From Nematostella vectensis (Eukaryota; Cnidaria; Anthozoa; Actiniaria; Edwardsiidae), in assembly GCF_932526225.1 (NCBI RefSeq), contig NC_064040.1:1927501-1991500 (forward strand): DNA of 64,000 nucleotides. Direction: 5' to 3'. Position numbers and translations under genes: made by a program. Positions within the stretch are counted from its first letter, which is position 1. Each line of letters starts with the position of its first letter. Below the pieces are notes generated by a model. That model did no database searches. It was not told the origin of the DNA and saw nothing but the letters and a program-made list of their open reading frames with translations. Shown in pieces: positions 1-9,400 of this stretch.

Positions 1-142
1 TCATGATGAGAACATCTTTTGTTGATGCAATCATCTTAAGGGCCTATGGTGCTATCTAGTTGCTACAAAACACCATTGCTATGAAAGGGAAAAGCGCTAC
101 ATTCGATTAAATAAACTAAAATAACCGTGCGTCCTCCAACTT

Positions 143-210
143 GATTCCGTGGCTCAGTGGTTAGCACCTTCTCATAAGCAAGTGCTCCAGGTTCAATCCC
201 CGGTTGGGTC
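143..210 (+). repeat. tRNA-like pol III element (tRNA pseudogene or SINE head)
   Basis: A good A box (TGGCTCAGTGG) and B box (GGTTCAATCCC) are spaced as in a tRNA and followed by a T-run that could stop pol III. The stretch CTCATAA fits an anticodon loop with CAT, but the D and anticodon stems pair poorly and the acceptor stem is weak. I read it as a decayed tRNA or the head of a tRNA-derived SINE, not a working tRNA. Confidence 0.55.
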
Positions 211-1199
211 TTTTTTTTATTTTATTTTCTTCTAAACTCCAGTTCTAACTTTTTATTTTTCCCAAGAGATTAAAATAAACTTTCCACATTTTGTAGAACA
301 AAATGCAAATTTTATATGTTTTTAGATAATAAAAATAGACGGCCATTTCCGTGCGAGAAAAACACATTAATTTTGAACATTTTACAACAATTGTGAATTT
401 TTTTTAGTGATGTTAAAATATTTCTGCAAAATATACGATGTTAGATTGAACAGTAGCTTCTCCAACACGTTTTTCTCTTTTGGCCATTATGATCAGATGA
501 TGTCATCATTTGAGTCATTTACGTTTAAAACACTTATGTTGAAAGTTCCAAGAGATTTGACAAAAAAAAAAGCTTTTTATAAAACAAACCAATTTCCCTA
601 GCAACAGACTCAAAGGAAAGTCCCATAGGCCCTTAACCTGGATGCTGACAGCCATTTTACCCACCAGAGAGGGTCAAAACAATGATCAAATTCTCAGGAC
701 ACTTTATAATATCTATATTTGAAGAGCTGTGAAAATGTCTTTAAATAAATGGGGATTATTTAGGAATGTTAACAGAGGATAACAAAAACATGTTAGGAAG
801 TGTGAGTCTGTCCCTTTGAAACCAAACTGAATATACAAACCACTGATTGATCAACATCACCCTTATTGCTTGCATCAACCTGAAAATTTAAATGACATTA
901 GTTTATATTTTCAGACTAATGTAATTCTCAGATGGTCATTTGTTGAAGAGTAATCCTCTATAAATAAAGATGATTGTATTTCCTGGTAAGAAAAATAAGA
1001 AACTTCACAAATGAAGTGCAATTGCATAGAGCTCTTAGGAAAATTCAAACTACTAATTCCAGTCAGATACTTGTATCACTAAGTTATAGAAGGCCAAAAA
1101 AGTGCAAACTGCTTTAGATGCAACATTTTTAAAAAAGAGGATAGTTCTGCTGACACAAAAACGATTATTAATGACATGTGTAAATTGTAAACTTTATCT

Positions 1200-1428
1200 T
1201 AATTCATTTATTCGCTCATTCATTCATTACTTTTTTCTTGATCTTCTTTAAATAGTGTACCTGTTTTTAATCATATGTTTTGTATCCAGTATTGTATTAA
1301 TATTAGTTTTTCTCTATAATAATCAGTACTATCCTTCACCTACCTGCCTCGACCAGCTTTAGCTATCTGCAGGTAGTGTGCTACTGTGAATATTGTTTTG
1401 ATATAATTAAAGTTGAAGTTGAAGTTGG
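1200..1428 (+). mobile_element. LINE 3' end (noncoding tail)
   Basis: AT-rich sequence ends in a stem (CTACCTGC at 1340-1347 with GCAGGTAG at 1369-1376), then TTGATATAATTAAAGTTGAAG and short GAAGTT repeats. The loop (TCGA..AGCT..CTAT.TGC) and the TTGATA.AAT element are shared with the LINE fragment ending at 5563, which also keeps reverse-transcriptase sequence. This looks like a 5'-truncated copy of the same non-LTR family. The rest of 1-1533 shows only AT-rich sequence with no supportable gene. Confidence 0.6.
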
Positions 1429-1533
1429 GCAAGACAAACCGAGGTCTGCCTCTTAGCAAATCTAGGAAAAACTGAGCTAACAAAGATGTGGTCTTTTGTT
1501 TGCTATACTGTCCTCAAGCTTCTAAACTAACAC

Positions 1534-1949
1534 CATACCTGTCAACTCTCCCGCATTAGGCGGGAGTCTCAAGATTTTGGACCCCTTCTCCCGCTCTCCC
1601 GCCTTGAGCACAAAATCTCCCACTTTTAACGATTTTTATCGCTCCCGAAAAATTTTTCTATAGAAAATCGTCATTTTGCTTATTTTCTATTAAAATATTT
1701 GAAACAATAATTCCCTTGCGTAGCGCAATTTATCTAACACCCTCGGGGACCCAGGGCGTACTGAGAGTATTAAACGCCAGACGAGCGCCGCGGCGCGCTC
1801 GTCCGCTTCTGGCTCGCGCTAGTTACGCTCAGCTCTCGTTTTGGCACAGTATGTATAAGGATGTATAAGGCAAACGTCTGCAAGGTTAAACCCACCCCTC
1901 CCCAAAAAAAATTATCAAGCCTTGAGCTTTTCGGAGGTTGACAGGTATG
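1534..1949. mobile_element. Non-autonomous DNA transposon (TIR element)
   Basis: The ends are inverted: CATACCTGTCAAC at 1534 and GTTGACAGGTATG ending at 1949, with CTCCCG-rich sequence just inside. TAACA occurs just before the left end (one extra C between) and directly after the right end, a possible 5-bp target duplication. No transposase reading frame is present. It lies just 3' of the small minus-strand gene ending at 1961. Confidence 0.6.
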
Positions 1950-1960
1950 TAACAACTTGT

Positions 1961-2267
1961 TCATTGTTGGTTCATTAGTACCTCTGTGTCTTTGACTTTC
2001 TTGACCCTCTTTGTCTTTGGCTCACTTGCATCGCTATAATTTAAGGTTTTGATGTTTAGGGAAAACACGTGGGAAAGATGGAAATATTGACGGCAAGTTT
2101 GCCGCGTTTCACCTTAGATTTGCAGGGTGCAGCTCTCCAAAGTCTCTAAGGTGTCTTTTCTGAGCTCTAGATAAACTTTTTGCGTTGACAGACACTAGTT
2201 TTTTCACCTTGGACTTTGATTTCGACTTTGTGTTCTTCTTGTGTTTTGCTTTCGGATGTTTCGCCAT
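1961..2267 (-). CDS. Small lysine-rich basic protein, two exons, 75 aa
   Basis: Exon 1 is 2267-2113 and exon 2 is 2033-1961. The donor is CTAAG|GTGAAA and the acceptor AAATTATAG|CG; phase 2 joins phase 1 exactly and gives one 75-residue frame ending in TGA. The protein starts MAKHPKAKHKKNTKSKSK, is very rich in Lys for its first 25 residues, has a second basic patch (KTKRVKKVK) and ends DTEVLMNQQ. Such composition suits a nucleolar or ribosome-assembly factor. The MAK start, basic head and C-terminal D-x-x-LM pattern recall RBIS (C8orf59), but similarity is too weak to name it. The gene is divergent from HSPA13, 339 bp away, so the two may share a promoter. Seen: frame and splice sites. Inferred: that it is expressed and nuclear. 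Confidence 0.55.
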
Positions 2268-2606
2268 CTTGGATTTTTATAGAACACCGCTGTTCTGTAA
2301 TTTGCATCAATGCGGGCTTTCATCAAAGCACGGGTATCCCATTTACACTTCCATTTTACCAAGCATGTTGTTGAAGTTCAATGTATATTGCTTTTCCGTA
2401 CTGCACGACTTTTAGTGGCAGACGTTACAATTCTCTCCCTCTACACATTTGTTTCCTTATGAGCGGAAGTCTGTATTGCTTTCACGCAAAATTGAGCATT
2501 TTCTGCGCAGTTGGTTCTACGCATGTACGTGTTGATACAAACTTATTTCCGGTGAGTGGATTCCGCATCTTACTCTGAAATTCACTGTTTTTTAAAGCCC
2601 GTAACA
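2268..2606. promoter_or_regulatory. Divergent promoter region between small basic gene and HSPA13
   Basis: This 339-bp stretch separates two start codons that point away from each other. Close head-to-head spacing of two housekeeping-type genes is the usual layout for a bidirectional promoter. I see no clear TATA box. The HSPA13 frame stays open upstream to 2556 but without an ATG. Confidence 0.4.
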
Positions 2607-3920
2607 ATGAGTTCTTCGTTTGGAATTCTACTCGGTGGTTTATTTGGGCTAGTTGTTGCTGGATATATCGCACAAAGTCGTCTTCCTCCACCAAAGCCGA
2701 AAATAATCGGCATTGATCTTGGGACTACGTACTCTTGTGTTGGGGCATATCAAGCTATTTCAGGTCGAATAGATATCTTCTCCGACGAAAATGATGACAA
2801 AGTTGTACCAAGTTTAGTTGCATTTACAGATAAAGGGGTCTTAGTTGGTGAAAAGGCCCTTTCTCAGGCTGAAATCAACCCAAAGAACACTATCTACGAT
2901 GCAAAGCGATTCATTGGAAAGACGTTCACAAAACAGGAATTGTTAGAAATTGGAAAACTTTACCAGTTTAGAGTCACCACAGATAAACGTGGAAATGCTG
3001 GTTTTTTAGTTGGCAAAAAAGGGAATTTTACCGTCATAACACCAGAAGAAATTGGTGGATATGTTATCAAGAAACTAAGGACAATGGCTGAGAGAAATCT
3101 AACAACCACAGTCACCAAAGCAGTTATGTCTGTTCCTGCTGAATTTGATATAAAGCAAAGAAATGCCACAGTAAAAGCAGCTTCCCTTGCTGGGATAACT
3201 GTGTTACGGGTCATCAACGAACCTACGGCAGCGGCGCTAGCTTATGGACTCCACAAAAAGGAAGGCGTGGCTAATGTGATGGTTGTCGACTTGGGAGGCG
3301 GTACATTGGATGTATCATTACTTAATATCCAGGGTGGCATGTTTGTTACCATGGCAATGGCAGGCAATAATCGACTTGGTGGCCAAGATTTTAATGCTAG
3401 ATTTATGCAATACTTACTTCAATTAATACATAAAAGATTCAATCGTCAATTGACTTGCTCCGAAGATATTCAGAGGCTCCGACAAGAGGTGGAGGCAGCA
3501 AAGATTAACTTGACAAGGACAAATGAAGTTACTATTAAACTCATGTTGCCCTCTTTAAGTGAAGGGAAGAAAATTGTCAAGTTTAAAGAAACTATTTCTC
3601 GGAAAATGTTTGAGACCATAAATGAAGATTTATTTAAAAAGGTTCTCCAGCCAATAAGGAGAGTATTGGCGGAGGTTGAACTCCCTAAAGAAGAAGTTGA
3701 TGAAGTGGTGCTTGTTGGTGGGTCTACAAGAGTTCCAAAAATCAGGCAGTTGATTCAGGAGTTTTTTGATGGAAAACCACCAAATGTAGCAATAGATCCT
3801 GAACTAGCTGTTGCCACTGGTGTTTCGATCCAGGCTGGTATTATTGGTGGCATGTGGCCCCTTCAAGTATCTGCAATAGAGATTAATAATCAGGTTAAAA
3901 AGATCCAAGTCAATGAATAG
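2607..3920 (+). CDS. HSPA13: HSPA13/STCH, microsomal Hsp70-like ATPase, intronless
   Basis: The 437-residue product is a truncated Hsp70: an ATPase domain with no peptide-binding domain, as in vertebrate STCH (about 471 aa). It begins with a hydrophobic N-terminal segment (residues about 5-21, ILLGGLFGLVVAGYIA) that would target it to the ER. Nucleotide-binding motifs follow in order: IGIDLGTTYSCVG (about 34-46), INEPTAAALAYG, VVDLGGGTLDVS and VVLVGGSTRVPKIRQLI. The end, MWPLQVSAIEI, matches the family's C-terminus. The ATG at 2607 is chosen because the hydrophobic leader follows it directly; the upstream open frame has no ATG. The human protein carries a longer loop before the ETISRK segment, which is short here. 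The whole frame is one exon. Confidence 0.93.
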   Translation: MSSSFGILLGGLFGLVVAGYIAQSRLPPPKPKIIGIDLGTTYSCVGAYQAISGRIDIFSDENDDKVVPSLVAFTDKGVLVGEKALSQAEINPKNTIYDAKRFIGKTFTKQELLEIGKLYQFRVTTDKRGNAGFLVGKKGNFTVITPEEIGGYVIKKLRTMAERNLTTTVTKAVMSVPAEFDIKQRNATVKAASLAGITVLRVINEPTAAALAYGLHKKEGVANVMVVDLGGGTLDVSLLNIQGGMFVTMAMAGNNRLGGQDFNARFMQYLLQLIHKRFNRQLTCSEDIQRLRQEVEAAKINLTRTNEVTIKLMLPSLSEGKKIVKFKETISRKMFETINEDLFKKVLQPIRRVLAEVELPKEEVDEVVLVGGSTRVPKIRQLIQEFFDGKPPNVAIDPELAVATGVSIQAGIIGGMWPLQVSAIEINNQVKKIQVNE

Positions 3921-4972
3921 CATGGCTGTTTATTGGGCCTATTCTGTGAATACCTAGTGCTCTATGCAATTGTTTCCATACTAAACTTCAGTAGAAATCA
4001 CATAACATAAATTGGGATTCTCGCATTGATAGTCAAGACACTTCCCCTTAAAAATCCTATAAAATTACCTCATGTTTATCACATGTGACAGACACAAATG
4101 AGTTGCCCAAAATATTCAGACTACTGATTAGTCTTCTGCACAGCCATCCTTTTTGTCGGTCCTGCGTGGGAGACTAACTATGTATGTGATCACTACTGTA
4201 TCAACATAATATTTATTTATTTATTTATTTATTTTTGCATTGGAGCAAGGTCACCACAACGATAAAACAAAGGCCGGGATGGCCTAGTATACATGGAAGC
4301 TTAAATAAAATAATTATTGACAGCCATAACTATTTTGTTCAAACCCAAATATTTTTTCTTTGAAATTACACTTCAAACCTTTCTGTGGACTTATTACAAA
4401 CAATTTTAATTCACAACACTCTAACATCATTTTAGGGAATTTAAATAAAACAATTCTTGCCTTACTTATAATTTCTTAATAAACTATTTTACCTGATCTC
4501 AAAATCAGTATTTAACAATTTTTGGATTTATATAGTTTCTAATGGCAAAAAGTATGGTCATCGTATGCCAGCCCTGCATCATCGTCCTGCCTCAGCAATA
4601 ATACTATCCCTGTGAGGCTTTGCAGGGGGGTTGATTGTAAGTATTTTTTTTACATAACGATGGTCTACTCTTACTAATAAAAACACTGTTCACCACCATT
4701 TTTAGCAAGGGGGATGAGTTGCGAAATTCAAAGGGATTGTTTGGCTGGGCAGAACAAACCCTAGACATCTACCAAATGATTTTACAATACTTGCAACCAG
4801 TTTCCTGAACCAAGTTTCCCAATCAAAGTAGATTCCTCTAATAAACCATTGGGTGAGTTTGAGATCAACATCTTTTTTACATGAATTGTAGCCTGCGAAA
4901 CCAGCTTTCTTGTGTTTTGAGTCTACATCTCTTAGACAGCAGAATAATATGGATAAAACGCACTAAAGAAAG
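3921..4972. other. Intergenic, 3' flank of HSPA13 with a LINE-like tail
   Basis: I find no gene. At 4211-4235 a (TTTA)n run is followed by GCATTGGAGCAAGGTCACC and AAGGCCGGGATGGCCTAG, which looks like the 3' end of a LINE inserted in minus orientation. An AATAAA at about 4302 could serve as a distal HSPA13 polyadenylation signal. Confidence 0.35.
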
Positions 4973-5563
4973 ATGGCCCCACCCAATATTCTAAACCTTT
5001 TCACGTATACCAAAAGCGTTCATTCTTACAATACACGATCATCAACCTCAAATTCTACATTCAAAAATCTAGACTTGAAATCAAGAGTAGGCGCAAGGGT
5101 GTGGAATGAGCTGCCACAGTCATTGAGTCCTCCAAAAAACAGTTTAAAACAAAACTGCGTTCAGCCCTTGTTGATATCCTTATTCAATATGATGACTATA
5201 TTGATGTCTGCCAAATCAGCACAGCTTTGAAAAATCACAATTTATTGGTATCATAAACTTACATACTTATGTTTGCTTTGTTTTCCCCTTTTTTATCATC
5301 AGATAAATAATGCTGTTAATGCTCTTTTTTCTCTAAGACCAGAAGTGTTTATTTAAATTTTCATTTTTCTCCCAAAATTTTTCAAATATTCAAATTTTAA
5401 TAATATACTAGTGCTCACTTAACTTTGCTTATACAATTATATTTAATATTTATGTAAATAAGTAAGTGACTGATCCGTCTCGATTAGCTCGTCTATTTGC
5501 GGATCAGTCACACCTACTACAAATAACAATTTGATACAATAAAAAAGTCTAAAGTCTAAGTCT
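4973..5563 (+). mobile_element. 5'-truncated non-LTR retrotransposon (CR1/L2-like), RT C-terminus and 3' UTR
   Basis: The frame from 4973 reads HSYNTRSS..., then VGARVWNELPQSL and PKNSLK, the typical end of the reverse-transcriptase region in CR1/L2-type elements. A frameshift near 5145 moves the continuation (LRSALVDILIQYDDY...) to another frame, so the copy is dead. The 3' UTR holds a perfect 12-bp stem (GTGACTGATCCG 5466-5477 with CGGATCAGTCAC 5500-5511) and ends in short AAGTCT repeats, a normal LINE tail. Nothing 5' of about 4950 is recognisable as part of it. Confidence 0.8.
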
Positions 5564-5822
5564 ATGGTGTCCCCCCCCTTCTCCACAAATACAAGTGACA
5601 GGGTCACTACTAGTTAGTATATGAACATTGATAATCATCAAATCATGGACTTTATTTTACTGTATTTTGTAGTTTAGCTTTAAAATTTAGTTTGTTTCAC
5701 AGATAGACTCAGTGCTTAGCAATGTGATTGGTATGTGATTCAGAAACTCGTAGGCAACACCTACGTGCTAAAACGTGCATCTAGGCGGCGCACGAATCAC
5801 ATCCCAAAGTTATCTTAGGTTA

Positions 5823-6353
5823 GATAGTGTAATCTACTTCCTACGCGTCGGTAGGAGCAAAGGGCTTCCTGGCCGCGTTATTTAGCTACGGAAATGCGCA
5901 GGACTATCCTACACCTTTCTGCAATTTTAGGCATGTCCTTTCCTTGTTCCACCGACTGTAAATAGAGGCACTTTTGTTAGTAACAATCAGTTGCGAAGTA
6001 AGAACAGTAAGAACGACAACAATATTTTGGATTGGAAAGAGCATCGATGAAAGAAGACGAAAGAACTTGCTTCTAGCAAGATTGTAATGCCTTATTTTCG
6101 TTCCCGTTTGAACTACCGTTTGAACTACCGTTTGTAGTACCCGTTTATATTACCGTTAAGATACAGTTCCTAGTACTATCCTGTACTATATTTTAGACCA
6201 TCCTACAACAATTATTCATTTGGCTACATGTTTGTAAAATTGTAAATTCGTTCATTTTAATTTGGCTTTTGCTATAATAAATGTGTTTTCAATTACATTG
6301 AGCAATATTAGTTCGTGTCCTGCGTGCAAGCCCTTGCCGTCGGTTACAGATAG
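5823..6353 (+). mobile_element. Solo LTR with 5-bp target duplication
   Basis: The sequence 5828-6348 (521 bp) starts TGTAATCTAC and ends GTCGGTTACA, so it has the TG...CA ends of an LTR and short inverted termini. It is flanked on both sides by GATAG (5823-5827 and 6349-6353). An AATAAA lies near 6276, and a tandem GTTTGAACTACC repeat near 6110. No primer-binding site, coding region or second LTR follows, so it is a solo LTR left by recombination. Orientation is inferred from the position of AATAAA. Superfamily cannot be set from the LTR alone. Confidence 0.8.
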
Positions 6354-6489
6354 TTATGGCTTGCCCTCAAGCAATAAAATTCTAACTATGGCCATGAAGA
6401 GTTTACTATGAGTGATCTCTGAAAATTAAAAATATACTGTACCATATGACCACTCCCAGTTGTCTGATAAAAAAGTTTTTTTCTAAAGT

Positions 6490-9400
6490 TCATGCGAAAC
6501 TGAAACCCTCTGAGCCATGGCGAATAGCTATCAGCAGCTTCTCTCTCAGCTGTTTTTCACTCTCATAGTTTGTGAGCTTGAGTAGGTTGAAACATGTAGA
6601 AGCTTCGGGAATCTGAAAAAAGAAAATAGAATAAGAAACAAAAATACAGAGTTTATATGGACAACAACAGCAAATTCTCCACAACTTACCTTGTTTACTC
6701 CCATTATTTTTGAAACAGTGAACTTGTTTGCTCCACTTAAACCCTGCAAATAAAATGAGTCAAATCTAAAACTAAATTATGTTATTCAAAGAAATAGCAT
6801 TGCTCTGTCTTCAAATAAGAGCCACAAAAGTAGTAAGAGATGCTAAGTGGAACACTCCTCAAATGATCTTTTCAAGAAGCTAAATATTGTCCCATTTTAC
6901 AAATAGTACTAGATGCTAAGTGGAACACTCCTCAAATGATCTTTTCAAGAAGCTAAATATTGTCCCATTTTACAAATAGTACGGGATGCTAAGTGGAACA
7001 CTCCTAAAAGATCTTTTCGAGAAGCTAAATATTGTCCCATTTTATAATAATAATAGTTTATTTCAACTACCACTTTCGCAGGTAAACTGAATTACAGTGG
7101 TATGGTCATGACACATGACGAAGTTATTTTCCATAAATATCACTGGTAACGAACGGTTACAAACTCATTAAGCCTACAAAAGGGTTGCATGTTGTTCCCA
7201 CATCTGTTGGGTTTCATTTTTTTCATTATTTCATGTTTACAACAGTATAGTCTTTGGTATCTCTTAGGTAAGAAAAAACCCGGGTTCCTCCTTTCTCTAG
7301 GCTTCTAGTCGCTTAAGAGCCTCTGTGCAATTTTGCTTGCTGCTGGCCCAAACGAGATTGGAGCAAACAAGGAAATGGAGACAGAGAAAGGTGATGAGAC
7401 GAAAGATGCTCACTTCCCATCTGAAAATCGGTGCGGGGGAGATGCATGCGGAACAGGAAGCAGAGAAGAAAGGAACAGCTCGTTTTCTTCATTCTCCGGT
7501 TGAGCCTGTTCACACACTGCTTCCTCCTCCGTTTCGTTCCCTGGTGAAAAGTCGGCTTTACCTGCAGGGCAGCAAATCCACCAATAGGAACACAGGGTGA
7601 ACCGGTGGAGAACTTCAAAAGTAGTGCCTTCTCTTCCTCCTTCAAGCTCGCGATCGTCTTCCACAACCATGTGATTATCTCGTCACTTTCCTTGCAACCG
7701 CGATACTGTGAGAATGGAATTAGATACCTAGTCTTATATTTACTCTATTAATCTATTTTAAATAGGGTTGCAATCGGACAATCCGTGTGTCCTAGCCTGC
7801 AATGCTTCATTTAAAATTAATAAATTGCAAAATCACGGTAATTAAAGTCTTGTGGTTGTTATGGTCTCTTGGAATAATATAATTATACGCATATATGAAT
7901 TTGCGGATTTCGCTGCATGGATAATCTCGAGTAAAATACTATTCCGGTTGGAATAATCATTTACCATTTGCATGTGAAATTTTTTTTAATAGGCGTATAT
8001 TTTACAAGTTATTTGTGAAATAATGTGCACGAGTCATACCAGCGTGTTCGCTCTCCAGTCTTGGACATCAATCTTGGAGACGCCATTGATAAGGAGCGAG
8101 AACTCATCCGCGGTGAAAAACGACAACAAGTCTTGAGGAACAACCTGTTGTCAAAAAAGATAGAATGACCTTCCAAACTTATAGCATAGTTTGCTTATTC
8201 ATCCCAAAAAAAAGCATAAATCCTCTTTCAAAGAGCGCCAGCATTTCTGGCAAAAGCAAGAAGCGTTTCTCAGCTAAAGGTCCCGTCTCTCATCGCACTT
8301 CTTTTATCTGGTATTGGGATGCGCAAAAAACCTGCTGGGAACACTGGCCTCCATCCCTGCCCGTACCAACTTCAATGACAGTGCTATTACACTTTTAAGG
8401 CCCGATTCATATGTCGCACTCCAGCCGTGCCGAATCTGATTGTCTATTTGTATTGACACAAATACATTGATTGCAACGTTGATTCAGCACTAAATAAGTC
8501 GCGATCAATAGGTTGTGAGTAGTAAAAGTTGACTTAGTGCAGAGTTTCTGTTGCACAAAATAAAACCAATATGGTGTTTGATTCGGCACATCAGAAGCTC
8601 GAAGTTGAATCGGTGCCTTTCTTTTGCCAAACAGCACGGCTGGTGCGGTGCCGAACTAAATTAATTCAGGTGTCGACTAGTTCATGTACCCAATCCAAAC
8701 AATTAGATTCGGCACGACGTATGAATCGGGCCTAGCTCGCAGTCATGACTGTAAACTGTGTAGCGTCGTATCTACACAGTAAATTAATTAACATGTACAG
8801 CGCATTTTATCGTGTCTCGCAACGTTACTATGCGCTATTCAAAAGCTAAACATTTAATTTCATCTTTGCCCCATTCAAGCAATTGAAACATAACACTGAT
8901 TTGACTATTAACTCGCCAAATAAGTCTTTTTTACAGAGCTGCTATGCTAACAACTACGCGTTTGTTTGTGGCAAAATAAAGCGACCATACCTCATTCAAG
9001 CCACCGGCAAGCTCTTTCACTTCAGCTGCGATAGAATCCTGGAGCTTGAACTGCGACACTAGCTTCACATACTCACTCTACAACAACACAAATGTACTTG
9101 ATACTTGGCAAAGGCTTCACATACTCACTCTACAACAACACACATGTACTTAATACTTGACAAAGGCTTCGCATACTCACTCTACAACAACACAAATCTA
9201 ATTGATACTTAGCAAATTCACTCTGGTTCTAACTATCGATTACGTATATGCTATTGCGGGTTTGAAAGACAGGAAATGCAAATATTTTGAGGGCAAATAC
9301 AAAATTAAGATGATAATGATTTGTGACTGAAAGCAAGAAGCTAGAGACTCTTGAGTTCCCCCAGGTTCCCCGGGTTTCCTCAACCTCCTAGAACTCCAAA

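Noticed and set aside
143-210. Functional tRNA-Met (CAT)
   Set aside because: Good A and B boxes but D, anticodon and acceptor stems do not pair properly.
7313-7670. Overlapping plus and minus frames around 7.3-7.7 kb
   Set aside because: Only the minus frame over 7705-7562 is coding (a HECT exon); the rest is shadow or intron read-through.
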